DNA of 64,000 nucleotides from positions 1,488,001 through 1,552,000 of the forward strand of contig JAALGZ010000006.1 of assembly GCA_015227615.1 (NCBI GenBank), written 5' to 3'. Within the stretch, counting starts at the first letter, position 1. Each line of letters opens with the position of its first letter. The position numbers and the translations under genes were made by a program. The notes under the pieces are model-generated. The model was not told the DNA's origin and ran no database searches. It saw only the letters and a list, made by a program, of their open reading frames with translations. Source of the stretch: Labyrinthula sp. Ha (taxonomy: Eukaryota; Sar; Bigyra; Labyrinthulida; Labyrinthulaceae). Of the stretch, positions 1 to 10,370 are shown piece after piece.

Positions 1-3000
1 CCAGTTCCTGAGCTCTAATGGTTCTCATAAATAACAACACTGATAAATACCACAATACTCTCGGCTTCATCATATCGCCAAAGCAGATATTGCCGACGAT
101 AGATATAAAGATTAGAAAATCACTATTGCTCTTGTCTATGGGAATGATACTGCTAGATGGTAAGTACAATCTCCTTTAGATTTATATAACTTTACAGGGC
201 TAATCTAGGATATAAGTGAAAACTTTGCCCCATTTATGTTGCGAAACTGCTGTGTTTCAACATTGGTCAACTAGTCAAGAAACAAATTATGGAATCAACT
301 TGAGTTCTTCTAGAAGGTTTAAAGCATTATGCAACATGGAAATATCTAAAAAAACTCTGCCGATGGTTAAGGTTAAAACTGGGAGACTAGGTATGAAAGT
401 AGCATTCATGCCTAAGCATAAATATATTGGAAAAAAATCTCTCTGTTGTACAGTAATAAGCAATAGAACATTGTTTTTCAAGAGAGCATTGGAAAGAAGT
501 GGGTTTTTTGTAATGATACTCTTTTCTCAGGATGATAAAAAGGAATGACTTAGATTAAGCTACTGACATTTGACATCAACATGACCTTCAACCACACTAC
601 TAGTTTCGAAAAGTTATCAATGTTAGGAACATGTTTTACTTTTGTATGTTTTTTTCTCAATCTACGATACCACAACTAAAAAGTCTTTCTTAGACAAATT
701 TGTCTTCAAGTGAAGCAGGTTCTCTCTTGTAAATATGTTTTGCCAGTTATCGGGAGTGATCTATATACTTGATTTTCATCTGTATCTTCGCTATTTCTAA
801 CTTGCGCTAAGTTGAGCTTAAATTAGTACATCTCCTATCTACAATATCTAGTCTGATAAAATTTTATGTCCTCAACAAGGTAGTACAGCTTAGCAAATTT
901 AACCGGCTTTTTAGAAGTATCAGTGAAATCTGTATAGCTGCTGCAGAAAATTTTTGGACAATTTATCCTACAATATATAATTTAGGAAATTTTCAAGGTG
1001 AAAAAGAGTTCAACACACGTTTATTCGTTACCTAGGATAAGACCATAAATATTGACTTGGAGGATTAGAAGGGAAATTCTAACTAATTTTAAACCAGTTG
1101 GCCGGTTTGTTCCCTGTTCTCTACTGAGGAAGCTGACAACCGTATTGATAATTCAATAAGAATTAATTCTTTCTACTAAGTGTTCTCGCATTAGCATATG
1201 AATGGATTACACACATTTCATTTATTTCTTCCCAATTTGAAAAAACAAGTTCGATACAATACTTAAAGAAGAATATCATTAAACGATGCAATTTACTTTT
1301 ATTTCTCGAATGTGGGAGTTTTTGAAAATTCTACTATCACCGAGCATGCAGGGCTTAATTTTGTTTTCACTATCTTGGTCTAAATGCATCAGATAAGATA
1401 TCTCTGGAGCATTTTGAATATGACACATATTGTTTGCTCTAGGGTATTTGCACTAGCTTCGATATGACTTTAAAACTTATTGTAGAACCACTCCAAGTTT
1501 CAGAAATAAGGTTTAGTGACCTTGAAAAACTTAAAGCTGTAAATCTGTAAGAAAGAATGAGAATAAGAGTTTGCTTCAAACTAAAGATCAAGATTGCGAG
1601 CTTTTCAAGAAAACAAGAGTTATTTCAACGAATAAAGAGCTTTTAGTCTAGCATTTTCCATATATATACTTTGTTCTTATCATAGAAATATTACCTTTTC
1701 AAAACATAGCTCATTTCTGTCCTGTAGGTGTTACTAAATCACTTCAGCATTTAGGAAATTTGTTTCTATGATATATAGAATGATCGTGAATGATGGAGGC
1801 CTGGAAACAGTTTAGGGGTATGACTCGTTAAACATTGGATGAGCTGATATAAAATAAAGTGGGGGGGCTGGCCAAAAAACAGGGGAGCTTTCTAGATCAA
1901 GAACGCTTTAGGGGCACCTGAGGCTGCAAATCCCGTTGAGAAGTATTTAGTTCCAGTTCAAGAGGGGTGGCCACAGGAGCGACATGAATTGGTGGCTTAA
2001 CAAAGTGAAGTAAGGGAAGAGGGTGTCGAATTTCTTTTAGCTCTAAGTTTTATGCTGCTCTCTTTACAAACGGAGGTAAATCAAAACGTAGATAGAGGAA
2101 ATCAACGAGTCTTGTAAGAACATCTAACGTAGTCAGCTTTTAAAAATATACCTCATTAACGATGTTTCAAAAAAAGAGCTCCCATTGCTAAAGGTAGTGA
2201 GAAAATATAAGGTAGATACTGTCCTTTGCAATTACCGGAACTTCTTTCACATTTTCCTAAATTCTGACGTATCAACTTATATAAACTACGAGACAATGAA
2301 ATCCTTAAAAAGCCGAGGGGTTAATACAGATAGCTCAAGGACAAATAAATAATATTTGAGAATATTTACGAAGAATCACACCCAGTATGAAAAACGGGGC
2401 AACCTAACAGTTGCGCAATGACTGAAGATGACTTATTTTTTGACTCAATGAACCTGAGCAGCTGTTAACTTTTTTAGACAATATATATATTCTCCTAGAG
2501 GGTATTGTGGATATTATATTGAATGCTAACAATAAACAATCGATAAATCATCATAACTATGTTCCCAAAGAAGTTGCAAAATAATATTTTAAATACACAT
2601 ACTGATTTATAAGATTTGGAAGACTGAGGAAAAAATCATGACAAGAAAATGGAACTTAGAGGACACTGGTAAAAAACCTACACGGCACCTGCAAAGGCAA
2701 AGAGGAGTATCAACACAAGCCGGCGCCTTTCACGTCAGAAAGGTTAAAATTTCAAGAAAAGATAACATAGAAATATTATGTAGGGTGAAACACGGTGAGT
2801 ATTGAAAGAAGAAGGATGGTGCCAATATAGGATGTAAGTGCAAGATTTGAAGCCTGAAGTTACCAAGATGATTCCTATCCCAAAAAGAAAACCCCAACTT
2901 TGAAACGAGTATTACATATCTGAACGAAAGATTAATTCCAGTGGATAAGGTTGTAAGGATCAATATTTATCTAAGGAAACAGGATGAGAAGAAAGATCAT

Positions 3001-5387
3001 GGGATACATATTATTTTTCAAGCAAATGATGAAAATAAGAAATAACTACTGGCTGGCAGAATACACTTGATGCAGATGGAATAAGAACAAGATTTGGTCA
3101 AGAAAAGATACAGAGTTAGGTTTTAGGCAAGGATGGCAATAATTATGGGGTGTCTGGTGCCAACTCTGGGGAGCCTATAATAATGGAATATTATTCAAAT
3201 CAAGAACAGGGAATAATAACAATAAAAAAATCAATAAATTGGATGCATCCCAAGCCACAGTCAATGGTAACAAACAAAAAAAAACGGAGGCAAATACTGC
3301 GCTAGAATTATCGTGCAAGAACAATAAGTGCAATCAAACTGCTATGGAGCTAGAGAAATACTCATTCATTACAGTAATTACACCAACACCAAACTGGCCA
3401 ACAGTTTTTACTACTTCATTTTCTAAAGGAAATAAATTTATAGAGTCGATTACCAATATTCTAACGAAAGAGAAGAAAGAATCTGGATTTCTTTTTAAAC
3501 AAATAGAAGAAATACATTTACTTTTCTTGAATAATAATTTGAAAGTGGAACTAAACCTTCAAGGATCATGCGATGTTAATGAGGTAAGGTGCGCGTAACC
3601 TATGTCGAGCACGTAACCAAAGCCTTTATATCACAATCGGTAACAGATGGTTATTCGTGTCGTGGATGCTCAGGAGAATACTGACTGTGAACTTAGCAAA
3701 GAAGAAACTAGAAGTTTGCTGTTAGGTAGCTTCAAGGAATTAAAAAAGATCATGTACATACTTTTAAAGAGTATTCTATAATTAACCTTGAGGTGAAGCC
3801 CATTCTGGTTGAAAACCTCCTAAATGAAATTTCATAGTCATTTCAAGAGGAAAGGTTACGAAAGTCGCAAATCAAAAAGGAGGATGAAAGACTATTAGAT
3901 TAGACATAGAACCTACTGTACTTGTAATAACTGTTGAATTCTCTTATTTCTATATTTCTTAAAGCTTATTAAGACTTCTATATATTGATTCTGATATTCA
4001 GAAACCTATACGATATCTAGTTGGTATATTTATTTCAAGTTTATTATATATATTCAGGTATATAATGTATAACAAGTTACACTTGCAGGAAGTGTGCTGT
4101 AACACTTCAACAATAACATCTTGCACACCAGAGGGTTCTCACTTGAAAAAAGTGGGGATGACCTCGTAACAATATAGTATAACACGTATTGAGGTTTTCC
4201 GTCCCGAGTAAAACAAACCGGACGTGCGCAACCAGAATTATCACAGACACGGAGTTAGACAGCGTAGTGTAGAATACTTTATCAGACGTAAAACCTTGCT
4301 CGTGGCTTCAAAAACACTCTTAAACCTGGATACACACATTTTCACAAAAACTTTTACACTTAATACCACCAATAAACGGTTAAGGACATATATCTTGTAT
4401 TTCCATATTCCAGTTTTTGGTACTTGCTTACGTGGCACGGTGAAAACTATGTCGCGAGGTTTCCACAAAAAGACAACTAAATACTCGGCACCAAAGCCGG
4501 CTTATTATATCAAGCTACACCATAAACAAGTGAATAAAGCGACCTCAATGGAATTTTCCTCAACACACGTCACTAGACACAGTGATATAAAAGGTTGTGA
4601 ATGTTTATTATCGAAGCTTGTAGTACAACCGTTAACACTTAGCGTACAGAGAAAAGCTAGAGGCTCTACTTTCAGGTCCAAGACATTTTAAACAGAAGAT
4701 TCCAATAATAAGATTTTGCTATGGTGCCTGGAACTTTAGTGTGGTTCTTAAACCCCACTCTCAGAAAACTTTATATTCAAAACAGTTCTTACAGGCTAGA
4801 GAAAGTAACTGGAAATGTCTTGATTTAGGTTAAGGGCTTCTATTCTAGGTAAAAACGTAGCTGTTGCATTGTTGGTTTAATGTTATTGGCTACTAAATGT
4901 TCTTATTACTTAAGCGTATTGGACTAACTAATACCTCTCGACTAGCCATAGGAGTATCAATAATAAATGCTTAACACATACACGAACTCTATTATTGCTC
5001 AGAACTAGGATGGAAGCTATTGTGTGCTTGCTTCTTTCTGAAATACAGGTCACAGAGTTACGGTTCCAGCTGGTCTAGAACTATTAGTATACTGAAAATC
5101 TACTACCATCAACAAAATAAACAATTCAGGTTTCAGTTGATAAAAGTTGATTTCAAGTATGTATACCTAATTCAACACCATAAACCCCAAAAAAATAGAA
5201 TTGCAAAGACCTGAAACTAATTCATGTAAATCTATGCCAGTAAAACAAGAACATACATTGAATTAAATAAGAAATTATTCATTTTATATACCATTGAGAC
5301 TGAGCAAAAAAAATATTCAGCATGAACAAACTATATCATCAATACTTTAAACTAAAGTGGATTTCTTCCAACTAGCTGATGCTTCTC
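1..5387. other. Gene-poor stretch with only weak remnants
   Basis: No reading frame here has a recognisable domain, a convincing ATG context and a length that stands out from chance. The stretch about 1855-2060 is locally richer in G and C than its surroundings (runs such as gggggggctggcc) and may be an old transposon or gene relic, but no protein similarity could be read. The one frame that looks somewhat coding lies at 3143-3598 and is listed separately. I see no tRNA-like B box, no tandem array and no terminal inverted repeat pair. Confidence 0.5.
3143..3598 (+). other. Possible gene or gene relic of unknown family
   Basis: An open frame runs from just after a stop at 3140-3142 to 3598 without an early ATG. 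Its composition is protein-like in the middle (segment around ITPTPNWPTVF, then an amphipathic stretch FKQIEEIHLLFLNNNLKVEL). At 3584 the frame meets a good donor (GAG|GTAAGG). If it were spliced to an acceptor at about 3646 (aacag), the frame would continue in phase through VIRVVDAQENTDCELSKEE to about 3780. Such a 63-nt intron would be twice the length of the proven introns here, so this is weak. I recognise no family. It could equally be a decayed element. Confidence 0.2.
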
Positions 5388-6017
5388 TTAATTGATCATA
5401 TGTTTATTTCTTATGGTGAAAAATACCAAGCTCAAGAGAAAAAAAAAGAAATTCTTGTTGGTCTTGTATCCAGTCGACTTTAGCAGTTCTATTTCAGTAT
5501 CTTCCCACTTAAGAAATAGTGGTTGAATATTTTGAGGCTGATGAAAGAAGAGGTGACGCAAGCAATCACAGCTTCTACTAAATCTAGTACTAACCAAGTC
5601 GGAATAATAAATCAACACTCCAGATTTGTAAATAATGAAGCATTCTCGTAAAATTTCGTTTCTATGTAGTGGTTTATTTGCATATATCATGTCCAGAAAA
5701 AAATATAAATTACACCAAATGCACAAAATAAACCCCAGAGAGAAAAGAATAAAAGAAATAGTGATTGCATAGATATTCACGAAAAAAGCAAAAACTGCGT
5801 TCTGTCCATCTTCCCGGGCTGAGTAATATTCCACGGAAAAAAAATCCTTAAAGGAGACTTTAGGATATTTTTTCAATGGATTTTGATTTGGTAGTATCAT
5901 TGTAACTATGTCAAGGTTTGATTCATTCAATTTCCCGTTTTCTGTACACTCTTCTATCATTTTAAAGGCTTCTTCGCGAAGAGCCGATTTTGTTGGAATT
6001 CTTTTATAAAAACTCAT
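5388..6017 (-). CDS. Hypothetical membrane protein, 209 aa
   Basis: Uninterrupted 209-codon frame starting at ATG 6017-6015. Residues 1-70 are soluble and charged. Residues about 74-112 form one long or two closely packed hydrophobic segments (AVFAFFVNIYAITISFILF then LGFILCIWCNLYFFLDM). A second hydrophobic run of phenylalanines lies near residues 190-200, followed by a basic tail. No signal peptide is obvious and no family is recognised. The start codon lies 164 bp from the divergently transcribed CBS-PB1 gene, so the two probably share a promoter region. The long coding length in an AT-rich background supports a real gene; the low-complexity phenylalanine run near the C terminus is a reason for caution. 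Confidence 0.45.
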   Translation of the reverse strand: MSFYKRIPTKSALREEAFKMIEECTENGKLNESNLDIVTMILPNQNPLKKYPKVSFKDFFSVEYYSAREDGQNAVFAFFVNIYAITISFILFSLGFILCIWCNLYFFLDMIYANKPLHRNEILRECFIIYKSGVLIYYSDLVSTRFSRSCDCLRHLFFHQPQNIQPLFLKWEDTEIELLKSTGYKTNKNFFFFLLSLVFFTIRNKHMIN

Positions 6018-6181
6018 AAAATCTACAATAAATGTATTTCTATCTGTTTCTGAATAAATTTAGGGTCTGTAATATGAATTTAATGTTTACCTTCTCCCTC
6101 GCTGTCTAACTTATTTTGGTTTTGTACATGGTAATGTAATACTTTGTTAAACATAGAAATTGTAGACGAAGAGAAAAAGAT

Positions 6182-8205
6182 ATGGATGAATCATTTAACT
6201 CAAGAGATTCAGGTGATAAGGAACTAGAATTGCTAAGAGAATTGCAGGCCCAAGAAAAAAATCAAAATCATCAGGCAATATCTAATATTCAGGAACAAAT
6301 CCTGTCTCGAAACACGCCTGCTAGCAGAGTAAGCAAACCAATGTCTACCCGCTCAAAGTTACTTTCAAAAGTATCCAAAGTGTCTTCTAAGCTTTCTGGG
6401 AACAAAATCGATGTTTTGAGTGAAAGAAACTGGAAAGAAGGGTCTGTTGCTAAACTACTAAAACACAAAAAGAATAGAAATCCTTGTTTGACTACAGAAG
6501 ATGTCCTGGTCGAAACACTAAGCAAATCACTTGCAAAGAAAAGGCAAAACGCAGCACTTGTTCAAGATTCGTAATTTTATATCTTTCCCTTAGTTTAGAA
6601 ATAAAAAAGTTATTGGAATAATCACTGATGCTGATATAAGCAAAAGAGTTATTTCAAAGCATTTGAATCCAGATCAGACTACCGTGGGATCTGTTATGAC
6701 ACCGAATCCAGTGTTTGTACAACCAGGAGAAAGTATTGTGGACGTGTTTACTTTGATGTGTAACAGACGGTTCAGACATATCCCAGTACTGGATGAAAGT
6801 GCAGAAGTAGTCTATGGACTACTTGATATATCTGAATGTTTGTACGATGCAATTGCAAGGTATTCCTAATTGTAAAAATGAATTTAGAATTGAGAAGGCT
6901 AAGAAGAAACAAGCGGATTTTATAAGAGCCGTTCAAAGAGCTCAGTCTCATTTTGATGCGAATGATTCATCCACTACAAACTTTCTCGCGCAGGAAATGA
7001 TTTCACATATGATGGCTAAGATTACACCAAAGATTAGCACGGTCTTGTTTAAAAATGAAACAGAGGGTGACGATGTAGCGGAGAATGAAAGATACTGCAT
7101 TTTAAGTGCTACCGATTCTGTTGAGAAGGCGTGCCAAGTTATGGCTAAACACGGAAAAACAGCTGTAATTGGGGTTTCAAAAGATCCTGAATCAGAGTTG
7201 GAATACGGAATTTTTACTACAAAGGATTTGTTGAACAAAGTAGTTTCAAGGAAGATTGCTCCTGAAGTCATTAAGCTGCAGGATGTAATGACAAAGAATC
7301 CAGATTCAGTTGACTTGGACAGTAGTCTCTTGGATGCTCTACACATGATGCTAAAAGGGAGATTTCTTCATGTTCCGGTTGTCAAGTATGATCTCTCCAA
7401 TAGTGGGGTTGAAGAAAATGAGAGTGTAGTTGGCATTTTGGATGTACTTGACTGCTCGATTCACATGCTCGCAGCCCTCTCTGTAAATAGCAAGAACAAG
7501 GGTTCTGGCGATGAGGCTGATTTATACAATAAAGAGAATATAGATGATGAAATAGAACAAAATGTGTTCCAAACATTGTATCTTGGAGAAATGGATTCTG
7601 GATCTAGAGTCAGTGCGAGCGAAAACATCATCTCCGGTCCAGGAATTAACGAATCTGCGTCTCAAACAGGCCGAACGAGTGTCATGAAGAAAGCGCTATC
7701 TTCAGCAATTTCTCTAGAACAGATCGAGGAAAAGGAGAAAACTCTTGCAATTAAGATGATAAATGTAAGTGACGGGCACATATTTAGAGTAGATTTGAAA
7801 GCCTCTGGAAAAAAGAGTAGTTTTGAAATGCGAAAGTTGCGTAAGATGGTTAAGAAGATCATCGGTCTAAATGTAGAGATAGCGGACTTAAGATTAAAAT
7901 ATTTAGATGAGGATGAAGAGGAAGTTGTATTAGATTCTGATGAGGATCTACAACAAGCTGTTGACTTAATGTCGGAGCAAAGTTGGAAGAAACTCACTAT
8001 TAAAGTGTATGTCAAAGGAACCCTGGAAAAACTTGGAATAGGAGCAAAGGAAAAACTTATATTTGGTGTTTTTGGGGGGATCTTGATTTTAGGGAGTTTT
8101 GTCTTTATCCTATCCAAAAAAACGAGCCAAACAAGAGCAATGAAAACAGATATTCATCAATATAACTCCGCTATGGGTACGTTTCCTGTTAAGAATTGGC
8201 ATTGA
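6182..8205 (+). CDS. CBS-domain and PB1-domain membrane-anchored protein
   Basis: Three exons: 6182-6570, 6599-6859 and 6888-8205, giving 655 aa. Both introns are 28 nt (6571-6598, 6860-6887), GT...AG, both ending TTTAG. Joining them restores ALVQDS-NKKVIGIITDADI and YDAIAR-IEKAKKK, the first a textbook CBS core. The order is a basic Ser/Lys-rich N terminus, two CBS pairs (second pair around QDVMTKNPDSVDLDSSLLDA), a PB1 domain near residues 495-590 with an acidic OPCA-like stretch (LDEDEEEVVLDSDEDL), then one transmembrane helix (LIFGVFGGILILGSFVFIL) and a short tail. Four CBS, PB1 and a C-terminal helix match the fungal/plant CBSCBSPB type (Schizosaccharomyces Mug70-like). CBS pairs usually bind adenosyl ligands and PB1 mediates heterodimerisation, so an adenylate-sensing membrane scaffold is inferred. 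Confidence 0.9.
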
Positions 8206-8352
8206 ATTTAATATAGAGCTTACTCTAAATAGACACTAATACCATCTCTGTATATTGCAGGACGGTTTTTTATTAGCTCTGCCTTCAGGATTGTGGTCGC
8301 AACAGTAAGAGTAAACTTGTATAATAATTCTTTCTGGCGCTCTGTAATTTCC

Positions 8353-9906
8353 TCATCGGAATCCAGCTTGTATTAGTTTCAGATATGTCTCTACAGATGG
8401 GGGTGAGATCTTGTCATTGTTGCGGATTACCTCCCCTGCTTTCTCTCTATCTGCAAGTTGGCAGAGCATTTTAATATCTCTACCAGAGTAACCATCCGTT
8501 GCATTTGCCAATTTTTCTAAATCTGCGGTAGACAGGTGATTTGCGTAGAGCTGGAAAATCTTTTCTCTAGTTACGGGATCGGGCAAATCAAACTTGATTG
8601 ACAAACTAAATCGACTTAAGAGAGCAGGATCTAAATCCTCTTTCCTATTCGTAGCCGCAATTACCATAGTCTTTTCCTTGCCTTCGATGAACCCATCCAT
8701 TTCTCGCAAGAGTACAGAAAGAACTCTTCTCGTAGCTTCATGTACCTTATCACTTCTTGAAGTTGCAAGTGAGTCAATCTCATCAAAAAAAAATATAACT
8801 TCGCCTAAGCCACCCGCTAGTTTGAATATTGAGGCCAAATTGTTTTCACTTTCTCCATAGAATTTGGACATGATGACTTCTATGGGGATATAGATAAGAG
8901 GTGTGTCAGCAATTGCTCCTATTATTCTGGCCGAACTAGTTTTTCCGCAGCCCGCAGGCCCCTCAAAAAGAACAGATCGAGCCACAGTGGAGGTTGGTCC
9001 AAGAACTGGATCATGAGTTTGTTCGCTAATCTGTTTATAAACCTCGGGGTTCTTGATTGAAAGGAGAAGAGTGTCTTCAATTTGTTTCTTGGCATTTTCA
9101 TAGCCTGCAAGAGCATCCCAGATATTAGCTTTTACTCCAGACGGAAGGTCATATACAACAGCTCCTAATTTCTTCAGTTCTGCAATAGCTTCTTCTCTTG
9201 TGTGACTCTCAGTAGCAGTGTTGCGCTGAAAACCATCACTCCATGGGAACTCATTTATCAACGCTTCTTTTTTATTTACTCCAAGAAAATGATCAATACC
9301 AATAGTATATTTGTATAAGTCAACAAAAATGTCTACATCCTGGGAAGAAAAAGCATCTTCTGTTTCTAGACTTATCTCTGCGAATCCCAACCCAGATAGA
9401 AAACTTGCTCCAAAAATTTGTGGTGTTCTCAGCCGAAATAGATCACCATCTTTCTGAAATATTATTTCCTTTAGATTTAACTGCTTCCCTGTTCCTAGGT
9501 ATGTCTCCATTTTTTTACTAATTTCAAGGATACTGTCCACACAAAGAGGTATAGAGAAGCGAAGCACGGTTCCTTTTCCTTCTTGCTTGACTATTTTGAC
9601 TGGTTGATGGGCTTTAGTGCCAATAAGCAGGGAATTGTTTACCTCCTTTCGTGCAAGATCAAGTTTTTCCTTGAGTATAAAGCGAACATTTTCCTGAAGA
9701 ACTCTTTCGTCAACTCTTGGCGAATCCTTGTTGTCCTCACAAGTGGCAAAACCAAAACTGCTAGCAAATAAAACCAACGAAGGCGTCATGAAAAGTGTGT
9801 TAGAACTCCACTTTCCTTTTTCGTTTTTTTTGTGTGATCTTTCTACGGCCAACGTCAACTTTTTGTGAAACCCTAGAATACTTCTCAAATTGGTTAATCT
9901 TTTCAT
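8353..9906 (-). CDS. AAA ATPase, probably mitochondrial
   Basis: Single-exon 517-aa protein. The AAA module occupies roughly residues 265-517: Walker A GPAGCGKT (316-323), aromatic pore loop KFYG after MS (about 348-351), Walker B IFFFDEID (371-378), sensor-1 Asn in AATNR (about 420) and an SRH arginine in LLSRF (about 432), followed by the helical lid (TDGYSGRDIKMLCQLADREK). The N terminus is basic, poor in acidic residues and hydroxylated (MKRLTNLRSILGFHKKLTLA), followed by a hydrophobic stretch (LFMTPSLVLFASSFGFA), which suggests import into mitochondria and anchoring in the inner membrane. Residues 65-260 form a substrate/adaptor domain I do not recognise. No FtsH-type HEXXH protease motif is present. 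An unfoldase or disaggregase role is inferred. The start lies 44 bp from the divergent gene at 9951. Confidence 0.85.
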   Translation of the reverse strand: MKRLTNLRSILGFHKKLTLAVERSHKKNEKGKWSSNTLFMTPSLVLFASSFGFATCEDNKDSPRVDERVLQENVRFILKEKLDLARKEVNNSLLIGTKAHQPVKIVKQEGKGTVLRFSIPLCVDSILEISKKMETYLGTGKQLNLKEIIFQKDGDLFRLRTPQIFGASFLSGLGFAEISLETEDAFSSQDVDIFVDLYKYTIGIDHFLGVNKKEALINEFPWSDGFQRNTATESHTREEAIAELKKLGAVVYDLPSGVKANIWDALAGYENAKKQIEDTLLLSIKNPEVYKQISEQTHDPVLGPTSTVARSVLFEGPAGCGKTSSARIIGAIADTPLIYIPIEVIMSKFYGESENNLASIFKLAGGLGEVIFFFDEIDSLATSRSDKVHEATRRVLSVLLREMDGFIEGKEKTMVIAATNRKEDLDPALLSRFSLSIKFDLPDPVTREKIFQLYANHLSTADLEKLANATDGYSGRDIKMLCQLADREKAGEVIRNNDKISPPSVETYLKLIQAGFR

Positions 9907-9950
9907 TTTCAGTTCTACCGGTTATGAAATAACGGTAGAATAAAGAAGAA
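9907..9950. promoter_or_regulatory. 44-bp bidirectional intergenic promoter
   Basis: Only 44 bp separate the ATG of the minus-strand AAA ATPase from the ATG of the plus-strand 4-TM protein. Both promoters and both 5' leaders must lie in this interval or inside the opposite gene's coding sequence. The interval contains ccggttatgaaataacggta, which includes a TAACGG hexamer. I see no clear TATA box. Confidence 0.5.
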
Positions 9951-10355
9951 ATGTTTACGGGGAAAGTGTTGCTTGTTGAAGGATATCTAAACCTCTTCCT
10001 ATTTGGCCCTCTAATGATACTATTCCCAGAAAACTTTGGGTCTAGACCATTTTTAGATGAAAATGTAGAAGTTGGTGAAGTTTCCAAGTCATTTGTTCGC
10101 TTTTTTGGTATGTACACAATGATCTTTGTGGGATATCTCTTGGTTAGTGGGTTAAACAAAGGGGGAAGTCTGAAAATAGAAACCCTGAAAGCAATCCTTT
10201 CGTGTGATGTTCTTTACCTTTCGTTGTTTGCTCATTTTCAATACTCCATGGGGAATTTCACCCTTGCTGGTATACTAAACTTAGTCATCGGGGTATTTCT
10301 TATGATATGTCGCGTGATAGAGTATAGAAAACCTGTGGAAATGAAGGAGATGTAG
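9951..10355 (+). CDS. Small four-helix membrane protein, unknown function
   Basis: A 134-aa frame with ATG at 9951. Four hydrophobic segments are visible: residues about 9-27 (YLNLFLFGPLMILFP), 48-68 (FVRFFGMYTMIFVGYLLVSG), 81-100 (ILSCDVLYLSLFAHFQYSM) and 103-125 (FTLAGILNLVIGVFLMI), with a short charged C terminus. No signal-peptide cleavage site is apparent and no family is recognised. It is divergent from the AAA ATPase (44 bp between starts) and converges on the Asn-tRNA synthetase with 15 bp between stop codons. Tight packing between two conserved genes and the regular helix spacing support it being real. Confidence 0.6.
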   Translation: MFTGKVLLVEGYLNLFLFGPLMILFPENFGSRPFLDENVEVGEVSKSFVRFFGMYTMIFVGYLLVSGLNKGGSLKIETLKAILSCDVLYLSLFAHFQYSMGNFTLAGILNLVIGVFLMICRVIEYRKPVEMKEM

Positions 10356-10370
10356 ATTTTCGGTGAAAAC

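Noticed and set aside
216-548. 110-codon frame near the window start
   Set aside because: Opens at a non-ATG codon, no recognisable protein text, and a competing frame exists on the other strand.
4224-4691. 155-codon plus-strand frame
   Set aside because: Begins with GTG, has no family resemblance, and a competing minus-strand frame covers the same bases; composition looks random.
6571-6598. A frameshift or stop breaking the CBS gene at its first exon end
   Set aside because: A 28-nt GT...AG segment explains it and restores the CBS core; a second 28-nt intron in the same gene and a 28-nt one in thioredoxin reductase have the same form.
7662-8117. 151-codon frame antisense to the CBS-PB1 gene
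   Set aside because: Lies wholly opposite a well-supported PB1-coding exon; Ser/Phe-rich text typical of antisense reading.
9800-10159. 119-codon minus-strand frame over the 44-bp promoter
   Set aside because: Overlaps the start of both supported genes and has no recognisable content.
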